From Planctomycetes bacterium B3_Pla (GTDB lineage Bacteria; Planctomycetota; Phycisphaerae; Sedimentisphaerales; Anaerobacaceae): a stretch of 64,000 bases of DNA. Every line of letters starts with the position of its first letter. Position 1 is the stretch's first letter. This document shows positions 1 to 7,897 of this stretch, one piece after another. A model generated the notes under the pieces. The model saw nothing but the letters and a program-made list of their open reading frames with translations. It ran no database searches and had not been told where the DNA came from. Both the position numbers and the translations under genes were made by a program. The stretch lies in the NCBI GenBank assembly GCA_005223045.1, contig NJBM01000001.1, positions 186,001 through 250,000 of the forward strand. Reading direction: 5' to 3'.

Positions 1-1
1 A

Positions 2-952
2 TTCAAGTTCACGAACACGGGCAGCGGCACTCTGAGAATCGCCGACGTTAACGAAACCTGTGGTTGTACACTCTTCTCGCTGGCAAAAACCCAATACGAA
101 CCGGGTGAAAGCGGGACGTTGAAAGTGCAGTACAACGCGGACGAGCAGTTCGGCCAGGTGGCCAAGAATCTGTCTGTACGCAGCAACGACATAACGAATC
201 CCGAGGTTACACTGGCGGTCAAGGCCACGATCATGACGAAGGTCGATTATGAGCCAAAAATGTTGAGCCTCTTGCTCAAGAAGGAAAATGCAGGCTGTCC
301 CAATATTACGCTGACCAGCACCGACGGCCAGCCGTTTTCAATAAGCCATTTCAGATCGACCGCCGACTACATAACCGCCGACTACAATCCTTCCGTCAAA
401 GCAACAACTTTCGTGCTCCAGCCCAGGATTGATATGGCCAGACTGGGGGGGCGGGCCTCGGATGAGCGGATCGAGATTGGCCTGACCCATCCGGAGTGCA
501 AGACGGTCACTCTCGACGTCAAAACGATCCCGAGGTTCAAGATTTCACCGGCGCAAATCAGCGCCCGCGAGGTCCAACCCGGACAGTCGATAGTCAAGAA
601 AGTGCGGATACTGAACAATTACAACGAGGCTTTCAGCTTCGAATCAGCGGCATCAGGAAAAGGTGCCGTGGAGGTTCTGAGCAATGAAGCGATCGGTAAC
701 GGCTATGAACTCCAGGTGAAAATAACCACCCCACCCGCAGCCGGAACCAGAGCGGGTGTTTTCACAGAGACGCTTTATTTAAAGACGAATGACGGCGAAC
801 AACTGGAAATACCCTGCAATGTGCTCTTTTCGAGAGCAACTGCTTCATCTTCATCTCGGCTGTTTCCCGCGTCCACAAACAAACCGGAAAAATGCAAGAT
901 TTGCGGCCCGAGAATCATTAGCTCTTCGGGCGTGAACATGAGAGGTTATTAG
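2..952 (+). CDS. DUF1573 domain protein, 3' part (5' end outside window)
   Basis: The open frame runs in from the left edge, so this is the C-terminal ~316 residues of a longer protein. The first visible residues (FKFTNTGSGTLRI, then TCGCT and a PGESGTLKVQYN stretch) match the DUF1573 pattern, an immunoglobulin-like domain common in exported proteins of Bacteroidota and Planctomycetota. Two further beta-rich Ig-like segments follow. A Cys-x-x-Cys pair (KCKICG) lies about 20 residues from the end. Function is unknown; extracytoplasmic location is inferred from the family. The TTG near position 119 is internal and is not a real start. Confidence 0.8.
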   Translation, partial: FKFTNTGSGTLRIADVNETCGCTLFSLAKTQYEPGESGTLKVQYNADEQFGQVAKNLSVRSNDITNPEVTLAVKATIMTKVDYEPKMLSLLLKKENAGCPNITLTSTDGQPFSISHFRSTADYITADYNPSVKATTFVLQPRIDMARLGGRASDERIEIGLTHPECKTVTLDVKTIPRFKISPAQISAREVQPGQSIVKKVRILNNYNEAFSFESAASGKGAVEVLSNEAIGNGYELQVKITTPPAAGTRAGVFTETLYLKTNDGEQLEIPCNVLFSRATASSSSRLFPASTNKPEKCKICGPRIISSSGVNMRGY

Positions 953-1137
953 CCGCGCCGCAATTATGATGCGCAGCACGGCGCTGCCGAGTTTTGCAAT
1001 TCTGCCCGGCTACCAAGCAGCGACACACAAGAACCGCCCATTGCCGGATTTCTAAAGCAGTTACATCCCAAAGCCTGTGAATGCCGCCGGTGCTGTCAGG
1101 CAAGAATCAACTTTTTTTTAAAATTTCTCAGCATCAC

Positions 1138-1165
1138 TTGACAAAAAGCAGAATTGCGTTATACT
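1138..1165 (+). promoter_or_regulatory. Sigma-70-type promoter of the gntR-ABC operon
   Basis: TTGACA at 1138-1143 and TATACT at 1160-1165 are separated by 16 bases, close to a consensus sigma-70 promoter. It lies 39 bases before the ATG of the GntR-type regulator. The -10 element abuts the palindrome described next, so repressor binding would block initiation. Confidence 0.65.
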
Positions 1166-1187
1166 TGTATTAGTTGAAGTAGTACAA
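1165..1187 (+). promoter_or_regulatory. Palindromic operator, probable GntR autoregulation site
   Basis: A 23-base imperfect palindrome with outer arms TTGTA and TACAA; 18 of 23 positions are symmetric. It overlaps the end of the -10 element and the expected transcription start. Binding by the adjacent YtrA-type regulator is inferred from position and symmetry. Confidence 0.5.
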
Positions 1188-1203
1188 TTATCAAGGTTGA
1201 CTC

Positions 1204-1611
1204 ATGCAGATCCGGATAGACAACGCTTCAGGCAGGCCCGTTTATCAGCAGATAATCGACGAGGTCAAACGCGACATTGCATTAGGCAGGCTTATCAAAG
1301 ACGAAAAGCTGCCTACGGTAAGGCAATTAGCCGGGCAGCTCGCCATAAATCCCAACACGATAGCAAAGGCGTACCGGCAGTTGGAGCAGGAAGGCATCAT
1401 CGTCACCAAGCCCGGCGCGGGCGCTTTCGTCGCGAATCTGGACAGCAGCCTGAGCAGGGCCGTCAGGAAACGGCTCGTTTCCAAGGAGCTTGAGCGGATC
1501 GCGGTGGAGGCTTTTCACATGCAGATAGACAGGCAGGCATTGCTCGAGTGGTTCAGCAGCGCAGTGGACAAATTCAATCTGCCTCCGGGGAAAGGGCAAG
1601 CGAATGAATGA
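1204..1611 (+). CDS. GntR-family transcriptional regulator, YtrA subfamily
   Basis: 135 residues, the short form typical of YtrA-type regulators. The N-terminal winged helix-turn-helix spans about residues 1-75; the recognition region LPTVRQLAGQL...NPNTIAKAYRQLE is at 36-61. The tail is only ~57 residues, as expected for a family that lacks a large effector domain. YtrA members usually repress adjacent ABC-transporter genes, and here the ABC ATPase start overlaps this gene's end by 8 bases, so the two are translationally coupled. A palindrome just upstream suggests autoregulation. The signal is unknown. Confidence 0.9.
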   Translation: MQIRIDNASGRPVYQQIIDEVKRDIALGRLIKDEKLPTVRQLAGQLAINPNTIAKAYRQLEQEGIIVTKPGAGAFVANLDSSLSRAVRKRLVSKELERIAVEAFHMQIDRQALLEWFSSAVDKFNLPPGKGQANE

Positions 1612-2509
1612 AAACGTAATCAGGGTGGAAAATCTGGTGAAGTACTTCGACGGCCGGTGTGTCCTGGACGGCATAAACTTAGATGTGCCGCAGGGCTGCA
1701 TCTACGGTCTGCTGGGAAGAAACGGAGCCGGCAAGACAACTATCATCCGGATCCTTCTGGGACTTGAACCGCCGACACGCGGGCAGACTTTCCTGCTCGA
1801 CAGCGATTCAACTACCCTTTCGGCGAAGCTTCGCGGCAGGATTGGCTGCGTCGCCGAGGGTCACAATCTCATTCAGAATTACAAAGTCAGCCGGCTCATC
1901 AAGCTCTGCAAAGACCTGTCGCTGAAGTGGAACGACGAGTCGTTCGGCCGCCTGATAGAGACCTTCCGCCTGCCGAACGACCGCAAGGTAAAGGAGCTTT
2001 CGATGGGTATGCGGGCGCAACTGAACCTCTCGCTGGCGATGGCGATAGACCCGGAATTGCTCATCCTCGACGATCCGACGTTGGGGCTTGACACCGTGGC
2101 CCGCCGGCAGTTCATCGAGCTTGCAATAGAGGTCATCCAGCAGCAGGGCCGGACAATTCTGTTCTGCTCGCATATCCTCAGCGACGTCGAGCGAATCGCC
2201 GACCGGATAGGAATACTCGCGGCCGGCAAGCTCGTCGTGGATTGTCCGCTGGAGCAGCTAAAAGAACGCATCCGGAAGCTGCGCGTGATCTTCCCCGAAG
2301 CCGCACCGACGGATTTGTACCTGACGGAGATTGTCAACAGGCAAACCAGTGGCAGAGAGATGGTTATCACCGTCGCAAACTGGAATAGGCAGAAGCAGGC
2401 CATTCTCGACACGTTCAAACCCTCAAGCTGCACGGAAATCCCAATGAGCCTCGAGGACATATTCATCGAATGCACCAAACCGAACGCTGAGGCTATCGCA
2501 AACGGATAA
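1604..2509 (+). CDS. ABC transporter ATP-binding protein
   Basis: 301 residues. The Walker A motif GRNGAGKTT is at 38-46, the signature LSMGMRAQL at 132-140, Walker B LLILDD at 152-157 with D-loop GLD, and an H-loop histidine in the FCSHIL segment near 188. This layout matches ABC-2 drug, antibiotic or bacitracin-type exporters. The C-terminal ~90 residues are the variable extension common in that group. The start overlaps the upstream regulator, and a permease follows after 13 bases, so regulator, ATPase and permease form one unit. The substrate cannot be read from sequence; export of a cell-envelope-active compound is the usual role of YtrA-linked systems. Confidence 0.92.
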   Translation: MNENVIRVENLVKYFDGRCVLDGINLDVPQGCIYGLLGRNGAGKTTIIRILLGLEPPTRGQTFLLDSDSTTLSAKLRGRIGCVAEGHNLIQNYKVSRLIKLCKDLSLKWNDESFGRLIETFRLPNDRKVKELSMGMRAQLNLSLAMAIDPELLILDDPTLGLDTVARRQFIELAIEVIQQQGRTILFCSHILSDVERIADRIGILAAGKLVVDCPLEQLKERIRKLRVIFPEAAPTDLYLTEIVNRQTSGREMVITVANWNRQKQAILDTFKPSSCTEIPMSLEDIFIECTKPNAEAIANG

Positions 2510-2522
2510 CAGGAGATGTGAA

Positions 2523-3164
2523 ATGCTTACACTTATAAAGCGAGAGATTCAGGACCACATTGCATACTTCCTCGGAGCAGTTATTCTCACAGCAACCATA
2601 ATAGTCTTGGCGCTTTCAGTGGCATATCACGCGGGTCCGAGAAATGAGGCCATCAACGAGATTATCTATCTTGGGCTTTCACTTCCGGTCATTGTGATAC
2701 TGATGACTGGATTCTCAAGCATGGGTGTATCACAAATGTACACGGATCGAGCCAGGAAGGTCTCTGCATTCTTATCCACTCTGCCGGTAAGCAGAAGTCA
2801 GATATTGCTTGCCAGGATTATCACTGGAGCCTTGGCGATCCTAACAGTGGTTTTGCCGCTGGCAGCCACCGGCATGGCTCTGCGGTATCTCTTTGCCCCG
2901 CCGATACCCGTATTCTCCGGCATGCTCATTGACATTTTTGCAGCTATATTCTTAGTGGGCTTTGCCTGCTATTGTCTCGGTTTGCTGACCGGCTGGACGA
3001 CAAGCAAGACTGCCACCGCACTGGCGTGTCTTGCTCTAACCTGCGTCATCGTTTCGCTGATTCTCGTTAAGGGCTTAGGGCCGTCCACCAAAGTCATACT
3101 AATTCTGTTTATCGTCGCGTGCCTGACACGCACCTGGCAAAAATTCATGTCAACGTCTCTGTAG
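2523..3164 (+). CDS. ABC-2-type permease subunit (integral membrane protein)
   Basis: 213 residues, very hydrophobic, with about six predicted membrane helices (near 15-35, 47-67, 97-117, 130-155, 163-180 and 185-203). A short soluble loop with DRARKVSAFLSTLPVSR before the third helix resembles the coupling region of ABC-2 permeases. AGGAGATG precedes the ATG. It follows the ATPase directly and is its likely membrane partner, although sequence-level family assignment is weak. Confidence 0.75.
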   Translation: MLTLIKREIQDHIAYFLGAVILTATIIVLALSVAYHAGPRNEAINEIIYLGLSLPVIVILMTGFSSMGVSQMYTDRARKVSAFLSTLPVSRSQILLARIITGALAILTVVLPLAATGMALRYLFAPPIPVFSGMLIDIFAAIFLVGFACYCLGLLTGWTTSKTATALACLALTCVIVSLILVKGLGPSTKVILILFIVACLTRTWQKFMSTSL

Positions 3165-3174
3165 GAATACGATT

Positions 3175-4836
3175 ATGAAAGTGGCGCAAAATCATCTTAT
3201 CAAGGTTCTTGCTGTCGGTTTTATAGTGCTCATATTACTCTCGCTGCCGTTGTTCTGGACGCGCTTGCTTTGCGAGGGCTTCATCAAAGAAATTATGCCT
3301 TCGGAATATAAATCCGTGAGAGTCGAACCGTGCGGGTTAATGCCTCCTGAGATCGAAAACGACCCCAATGTGATTCGTCACTCTCATGTGTCGGCGCATA
3401 TCATACACGCGGAAGCCCTGCCTGCGTTCGGCATCGCGGACTACTTCGCCGGCAAGTCCCCGAAAGGACGTCCCTCAAATATTTATTACCTTGACACTGG
3501 TAAGGAAGGCTGGGAATGGATCTATTTCGACGAAGGCATCGGCCAAATAGTCTGTCGCCGTACGTACACAGAACGAATGCCCGACAGCACTTCCATGCGA
3601 AAGAAGGGTCAACTCTACGCCGGCCCGGAAGGAGTTTCAGAGACCCCTGATAAGAACCTCGGACGGTTTGCTTCCCCGGTTGTAGGCATATCAAGATCCT
3701 ACGGATTATCGCGGACATTATACGACAAGAAGTCACGCCGCTTTTTCACCATAGATTTCCATGAAGGGACCGTAACCAAAGGCCCACAACTGGCCAAAGA
3801 CGATCCCCGCCAACCGATCCAAATAGGGATGCTCAGAAAAAACCATCAACTCCTGGACCTGTATTGGTCGCCAACTGATGTGAGGATCTCCGGAGTAACC
3901 ATGATGATGATGACGATGGAAGAGCACCGTTCAACAGGAGGACACATACCTATCCGGGAGACAGATCCCGATTACCGCCAGGAGCAATACGTTCTTGTCC
4001 TTGACGAATCCGGCCGGATAGACCTGCTCGACAGAGAAACGCTCGCGTTCGCCGGCACCGCCGGGCATTTGCCTACTCCGGAGTCGTTCTTCCCATCCAG
4101 GCAGCGCACAACACCCAGGGATTTATTGGCCTATAGGGTCCTGCCGCTGGCTCTTCAGACGGATCACAAATATAGAGGAATGTTCGTAGCCAGTGTTGGC
4201 CGGGAAGGCACCGGTTTGGCTCTTGCCGTCTTCAACGAAAAAGGGGAACTCATTAGAAAAAACTACACCAGGCCCACGACCGGACGTCGTGGCAAACAGA
4301 CCCCATCCAGCAAAGCTGTTTTCTTTGACGTTCCCTGGGGACCTGTTCTGACCATCACTAAGTATCTGTTGGAAAATCTTCACCCGCCTGTCTTGTCTGT
4401 TGTTTCGTACTTCACTGCGGACAGCTTTGAAGCTGCTTCCGGCCACAGAGCTTTGTTTCTCCTGCCGAATTCGTTTGTAGCAATGAAGGGCCGAAGTACT
4501 TTTGGTAATAGCGCAGAGAGATTCATGTACGCTCTTTTGCTGATATTGCCTTCGTTTATATTGACAATATGGCTCGCCTATAGGCTGAGTAAAAACGCCG
4601 CCACAGTCGGGCTTCCCAGGAATACGAGGCTCTACTGGGTAATCGGGACAATTGCCTTTGGCTTGCCTGCCTACATCACATACAGACTGACCCGGCCAAG
4701 AATAACTCTGGTCACCTGTTCCAATTGCGGCAAACAAAGAAGAACGGACATGGACAAGTGTCACCGCTGCGGCAGCAAATGGGACGTGCCGGAGCTTACA
4801 CCGCCTGCCTGGAGGGTCCTGGACGGGGTTGAATAG
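3175..4836 (+). CDS. Membrane protein with C-terminal zinc ribbon, unknown function
   Basis: 553 residues. One N-terminal helix (about 10-30) leads into a ~400-residue, probably extracytoplasmic, mostly beta region containing the oddity TMMMMTMEEH. Two helices follow near 445-465 and 480-500, then a Cys4 zinc ribbon (CSNCGKQ...CHRCGSKW) at about 517-540. I do not recognise the central domain. It starts 10 bases after the permease gene and is most likely the last gene of the same operon, perhaps an accessory or sensor component. The similarity seems limited to this operon type. Confidence 0.7.
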   Translation: MKVAQNHLIKVLAVGFIVLILLSLPLFWTRLLCEGFIKEIMPSEYKSVRVEPCGLMPPEIENDPNVIRHSHVSAHIIHAEALPAFGIADYFAGKSPKGRPSNIYYLDTGKEGWEWIYFDEGIGQIVCRRTYTERMPDSTSMRKKGQLYAGPEGVSETPDKNLGRFASPVVGISRSYGLSRTLYDKKSRRFFTIDFHEGTVTKGPQLAKDDPRQPIQIGMLRKNHQLLDLYWSPTDVRISGVTMMMMTMEEHRSTGGHIPIRETDPDYRQEQYVLVLDESGRIDLLDRETLAFAGTAGHLPTPESFFPSRQRTTPRDLLAYRVLPLALQTDHKYRGMFVASVGREGTGLALAVFNEKGELIRKNYTRPTTGRRGKQTPSSKAVFFDVPWGPVLTITKYLLENLHPPVLSVVSYFTADSFEAASGHRALFLLPNSFVAMKGRSTFGNSAERFMYALLLILPSFILTIWLAYRLSKNAATVGLPRNTRLYWVIGTIAFGLPAYITYRLTRPRITLVTCSNCGKQRRTDMDKCHRCGSKWDVPELTPPAWRVLDGVE

Positions 4837-4956
4837 AGTTTAAGTGACTCTTCGGCGCCGGCAGAAAAGACTATGGTAACAAATAGTTGATTTGTATAGG
4901 AATTTTTTGTGTTACACACTCCGGTTCGGCTGCCTCTACATGGATGAGGACCGTTT

Positions 4957-5520
4957 ATGATGAGTCAGGACAACGAATACATCCAGCAGTTGCTTGCCGA
5001 GTCTCGCTCGGGCAGCCGGGCAAGTATGGGATGTCTCGCTGTCGCCGTCCGGGAGAGGTTGTATCCGTTTGTCCTGCGCACGACTCTCGATCATGACACA
5101 ACCGAAGATATCCTGCAGGAAACACTGCTGTCCGTGATCCTGCAAATCACCTCATTGCGCGAAACTCCCAGTTTCTGGCCGTGGGTCTATCGCATAGCCT
5201 GGAACAAGACCCAGGACAGCTTCAGACGGCAATACGTTCGGGCCTCGGATAAGACCTCGGCCGCTTGGAATCAGCCGCACGAGGTTCAAAATGAAAGCCT
5301 GCTGGAAATCAAAGCATACGAAGAGACGCTCCGGCAGGTCTCCGACGGTCTCGACCAGCTCAGCCGACACTACAGAGATGTCCTCCGGCTCCGTTATTAC
5401 GAGCAGTTGAGCTACGCACAGATCGCGTCACGAACCCGCACGACACCGAAGGTAGCCCGCGCCCGGTCCTACCGCGCCAAGAAACGCCTCAAGACTCGCC
5501 TGCGCGCCTGCTGCATATAA
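4957..5520 (+). CDS. RNA polymerase sigma factor, ECF type
   Basis: 187 residues. Region 2 holds the helix DTTEDILQETLLSVI and the -10-recognition stretch with WPWVYRIAWNKTQDSFRR. Region 4 has HYRDVLRLRYYEQLSYAQIA followed by a helix-turn-helix ending KVARARSYRAKKRLK. This is the two-domain plan of extracytoplasmic-function sigma factors, which are greatly expanded in planctomycetes. No anti-sigma gene is adjacent; the next gene is convergent. GAGGA lies about 10 bases before the ATG. ATG at 4960 is an equally possible start. Confidence 0.9.
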   Translation: MMSQDNEYIQQLLAESRSGSRASMGCLAVAVRERLYPFVLRTTLDHDTTEDILQETLLSVILQITSLRETPSFWPWVYRIAWNKTQDSFRRQYVRASDKTSAAWNQPHEVQNESLLEIKAYEETLRQVSDGLDQLSRHYRDVLRLRYYEQLSYAQIASRTRTTPKVARARSYRAKKRLKTRLRACCI

Positions 5521-5558
5521 CAAAACCAAAACAGAGCGGGACTTGCCGCGCTACTGCT

Positions 5559-6371
5559 CTAAAAATGCGATCGCAGATACTCGATGCTCTTGCGGGCGAT
5601 AGTCTCCGGGTCGGGGTCGTACTTGAAGACTTCAACACTGAGCCACTTGTCCCATCCGATATCTTTCACGGCCTCGGCGATAGGGCCATAATCGACGTCT
5701 CCCATTCCGGGGCCGTAAAGGTTCGCATCGTTGACGTGAAAATGACCGATGTCCTCAGCCCGGACCGAGCGGATGATATCGGGAACCGGGGTCGATTCGG
5801 CACACATCGCTTTGACATCGAGATGAATCTTCAGGTTGGGATGATTGACTTGCTGCACCAGCCTCATCCCCTCGGCGACAGTATTAACAAAATCGGTCTC
5901 CGCGGTCGAGAGCGGCTCAAAGCAGATGGTCAGATCCAGCTCGCCGGCTTTGTCCAGGACGGAACTGAGCAAGTCTATGGCTCTTTGCCATGCGCCGTCT
6001 TTGGTCTGGCCCTCAACGATGCTCCGCTGTTTCGGAGAGCCGAGGACCAATACTTTGCCGCCGAGGTCGCTGCATAAATCAAGCAGGCAGGACAAGTAGT
6101 CCCTTGTCCTACCCCAGACTTGATTATCCGTTGTGGTCATGTGCAGCCCCGCCGGCCCGGCAAAAAGCCAGTGCAGCCCGACAGTTTCTAAGCCGTTGTC
6201 TTCGATTGCCTGCCGGACGTCTATTCTCTGCCCGGCGGTAATCTCATCGGCCGAGGACGCCAGCGTAAAAGGCGCTATCTCGATCCCGTGATAGCCCAAC
6301 CGGCTCGCGGTCGAGCATATCTCGGCCATCGAGACGCCTTCGAACATTTCATTGCATAGTGAAAACTTCAT
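5559..6371 (-). CDS. Sugar phosphate isomerase/epimerase (xylose isomerase-like TIM barrel)
   Basis: 270 residues, full length for the AP-endonuclease-2/xylose-isomerase-like TIM-barrel family. Visible family features are an N-terminal GYHGIEIAPF strand, a central ICFEPL metal-ligand strand, LKIHLDVKAM and HFHVNDAN for further metal ligands, and a C-terminal WLSVEVFKYD strand. There is no signal peptide, so it is cytoplasmic. Its ATG overlaps the stop of the upstream Gfo/Idh/MocA gene by one base. Together with the Tat-exported pair upstream it likely acts in sugar or keto-sugar interconversion; the exact substrate is unknown. Confidence 0.88.
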   Translation of the reverse strand: MKFSLCNEMFEGVSMAEICSTASRLGYHGIEIAPFTLASSADEITAGQRIDVRQAIEDNGLETVGLHWLFAGPAGLHMTTTDNQVWGRTRDYLSCLLDLCSDLGGKVLVLGSPKQRSIVEGQTKDGAWQRAIDLLSSVLDKAGELDLTICFEPLSTAETDFVNTVAEGMRLVQQVNHPNLKIHLDVKAMCAESTPVPDIIRSVRAEDIGHFHVNDANLYGPGMGDVDYGPIAEAVKDIGWDKWLSVEVFKYDPDPETIARKSIEYLRSHF

Positions 6372-7843
6372 CAGACTCTATCCGGCACGACAAAAGGTTC
6401 GCGGTAGTTGCGCTTGACGTACATGTTGGCCATCTCACTGTAATCGCCGACGAATCGCTCCTTCTGAGTATCCATCGTCAACATCGGGCCCATCGTGATC
6501 GGCTCTTTTTCAAGATCGACCTCATTGACCCCGAGGTGTTCGACCATCCTGTTGAACGAGTCAAGGGCGTACTCATTGTCGATAGTGCTCCTGGCTTCGC
6601 TGACCGACATCTTCTTGCCCAGCCGATAGGAGATATTGCCCATGTGGCAAAGGGCGCTGGAGAGGTGGCCCTTCTCGATGTCGGCGTTGAGGTCGCTGAC
6701 CTTGCGGCTGCGCACGGCGTCGATGAAGTTCTGATGGTGACTTGTGCCACCGCGGCCGGAAAACCGCTTGTCGGTTCGGGTGTTATCATTGTTCCAGACA
6801 TAGCCGCCGCCATCACCGGCGGCCCAATAGCCATCTTCGCATTGCACAACGACACCGACGTTGGTCCCGGTACGACGCCAACCGTCCATAGCCCTGTCGC
6901 CCATCTTGCGAGGCAGACCTCGAACTTCAAAGATTAGCGGGACAGGTTTGTAGTCGAGGAATACTATTTGCGTATTCGCCGTTTCACCGGCATCGTTCAC
7001 CCTGAACCTGCCGCCAAAGCTCATCACTCGGGGCGCCAAGCCGGGATCGCCCAGCGCCCAGCGGCCCAGGTCCATCTCGTGAATGCCCTGGTTGCCGAGA
7101 TCGCCGTTGCCGGTGTTCCAGACCCAGTGCCATTTGTAGTGCAGCTTCTCACGTCGCAGCGGTTCCATTTCGGCCGGCCCGCACCACAGATTGTAGTCTA
7201 TGTAATCTGGCAGCGGATTCGGGCCGTTGGTTCCGTTTACAATCCCGTTTGTGCCCTCGAAGCGACCTTTATAGCACAGAGAGCGAACCCACTTGACGGC
7301 GCCAAGGTTCCCATCGCGAAGCCACTCAAAAGCGGCAGGATGGGCCTCGGAAGATCGCTTCTGTGTCCCGGTCTGCACGATGCGGTTATACTTGCGGGCG
7401 GCCTCGATCATTTTGCGACCTTCCCATATCTCGTGGGAGACGGGCTTTTCAATATACACGTCCTTATCCGCCTGGCAAGCCCATATTGTTATAAGCGAGT
7501 GCCAGTGATTCGGCGTCGCGGAGGTGATCGCGTCGATGCTCTTATCTTCCAGCAATTCGCGCGGGTCGGTGTAGGTTTTCAATTTGACGCCCTGGTCCTT
7601 CTCAAAGCTCGCGGCTTTTTTCTCGAGATTGTCGCAGTCGGCGTCACAGATGGCCACCAGCCGGGCTCCTTTGCAGCCATGGAAGTACTTCATGTGACCG
7701 CCGCCCTGGCCGCCAACACCAACGACTGCGATGCGAATGTCGTCATTGGCGCCAAGCACGCGCGAGGCGGGGCCGGCCAGCGCCAGGCCGGCGCCGACAG
7801 CCACCGAACCCTTCATAAAATCTCTACGACTTAACTTGCTCAT
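6371..7843 (-). CDS. Gfo/Idh/MocA-family oxidoreductase with Tat signal
   Basis: 490 residues. The N-terminus LSRRDFMKGSVAVGAGLALA is a twin-arginine export signal. The Rossmann fold follows (VVGVGGQGGGH near 39-49) with the family motif EKPVSHE near 133. A C-terminal alpha/beta domain has the GDLGNQGIHEMDLGRWAL segment expected for the substrate pocket. The family oxidises or reduces sugars with NAD(P), and exported versions of this length are very numerous in planctomycetes. It is coupled by a one-base overlap to the downstream epimerase and follows the epimerase-DUF6807 fusion on the same strand. 3-keto-glycoside metabolism is a plausible setting, but that is inference. Confidence 0.92.
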   Translation of the reverse strand: MSKLSRRDFMKGSVAVGAGLALAGPASRVLGANDDIRIAVVGVGGQGGGHMKYFHGCKGARLVAICDADCDNLEKKAASFEKDQGVKLKTYTDPRELLEDKSIDAITSATPNHWHSLITIWACQADKDVYIEKPVSHEIWEGRKMIEAARKYNRIVQTGTQKRSSEAHPAAFEWLRDGNLGAVKWVRSLCYKGRFEGTNGIVNGTNGPNPLPDYIDYNLWCGPAEMEPLRREKLHYKWHWVWNTGNGDLGNQGIHEMDLGRWALGDPGLAPRVMSFGGRFRVNDAGETANTQIVFLDYKPVPLIFEVRGLPRKMGDRAMDGWRRTGTNVGVVVQCEDGYWAAGDGGGYVWNNDNTRTDKRFSGRGGTSHHQNFIDAVRSRKVSDLNADIEKGHLSSALCHMGNISYRLGKKMSVSEARSTIDNEYALDSFNRMVEHLGVNEVDLEKEPITMGPMLTMDTQKERFVGDYSEMANMYVKRNYREPFVVPDRV

Positions 7844-7897
7844 AGTGTTTCTCCTATAGTTTCACAAAAAGAATTTCTTCTCATTCATATATTGAAC

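Noticed and set aside
4887..4918. Possible promoter TTGATT...TACAC before the ECF sigma gene
   Set aside because: The spacer of 19-20 bases is too long and the match is weak.
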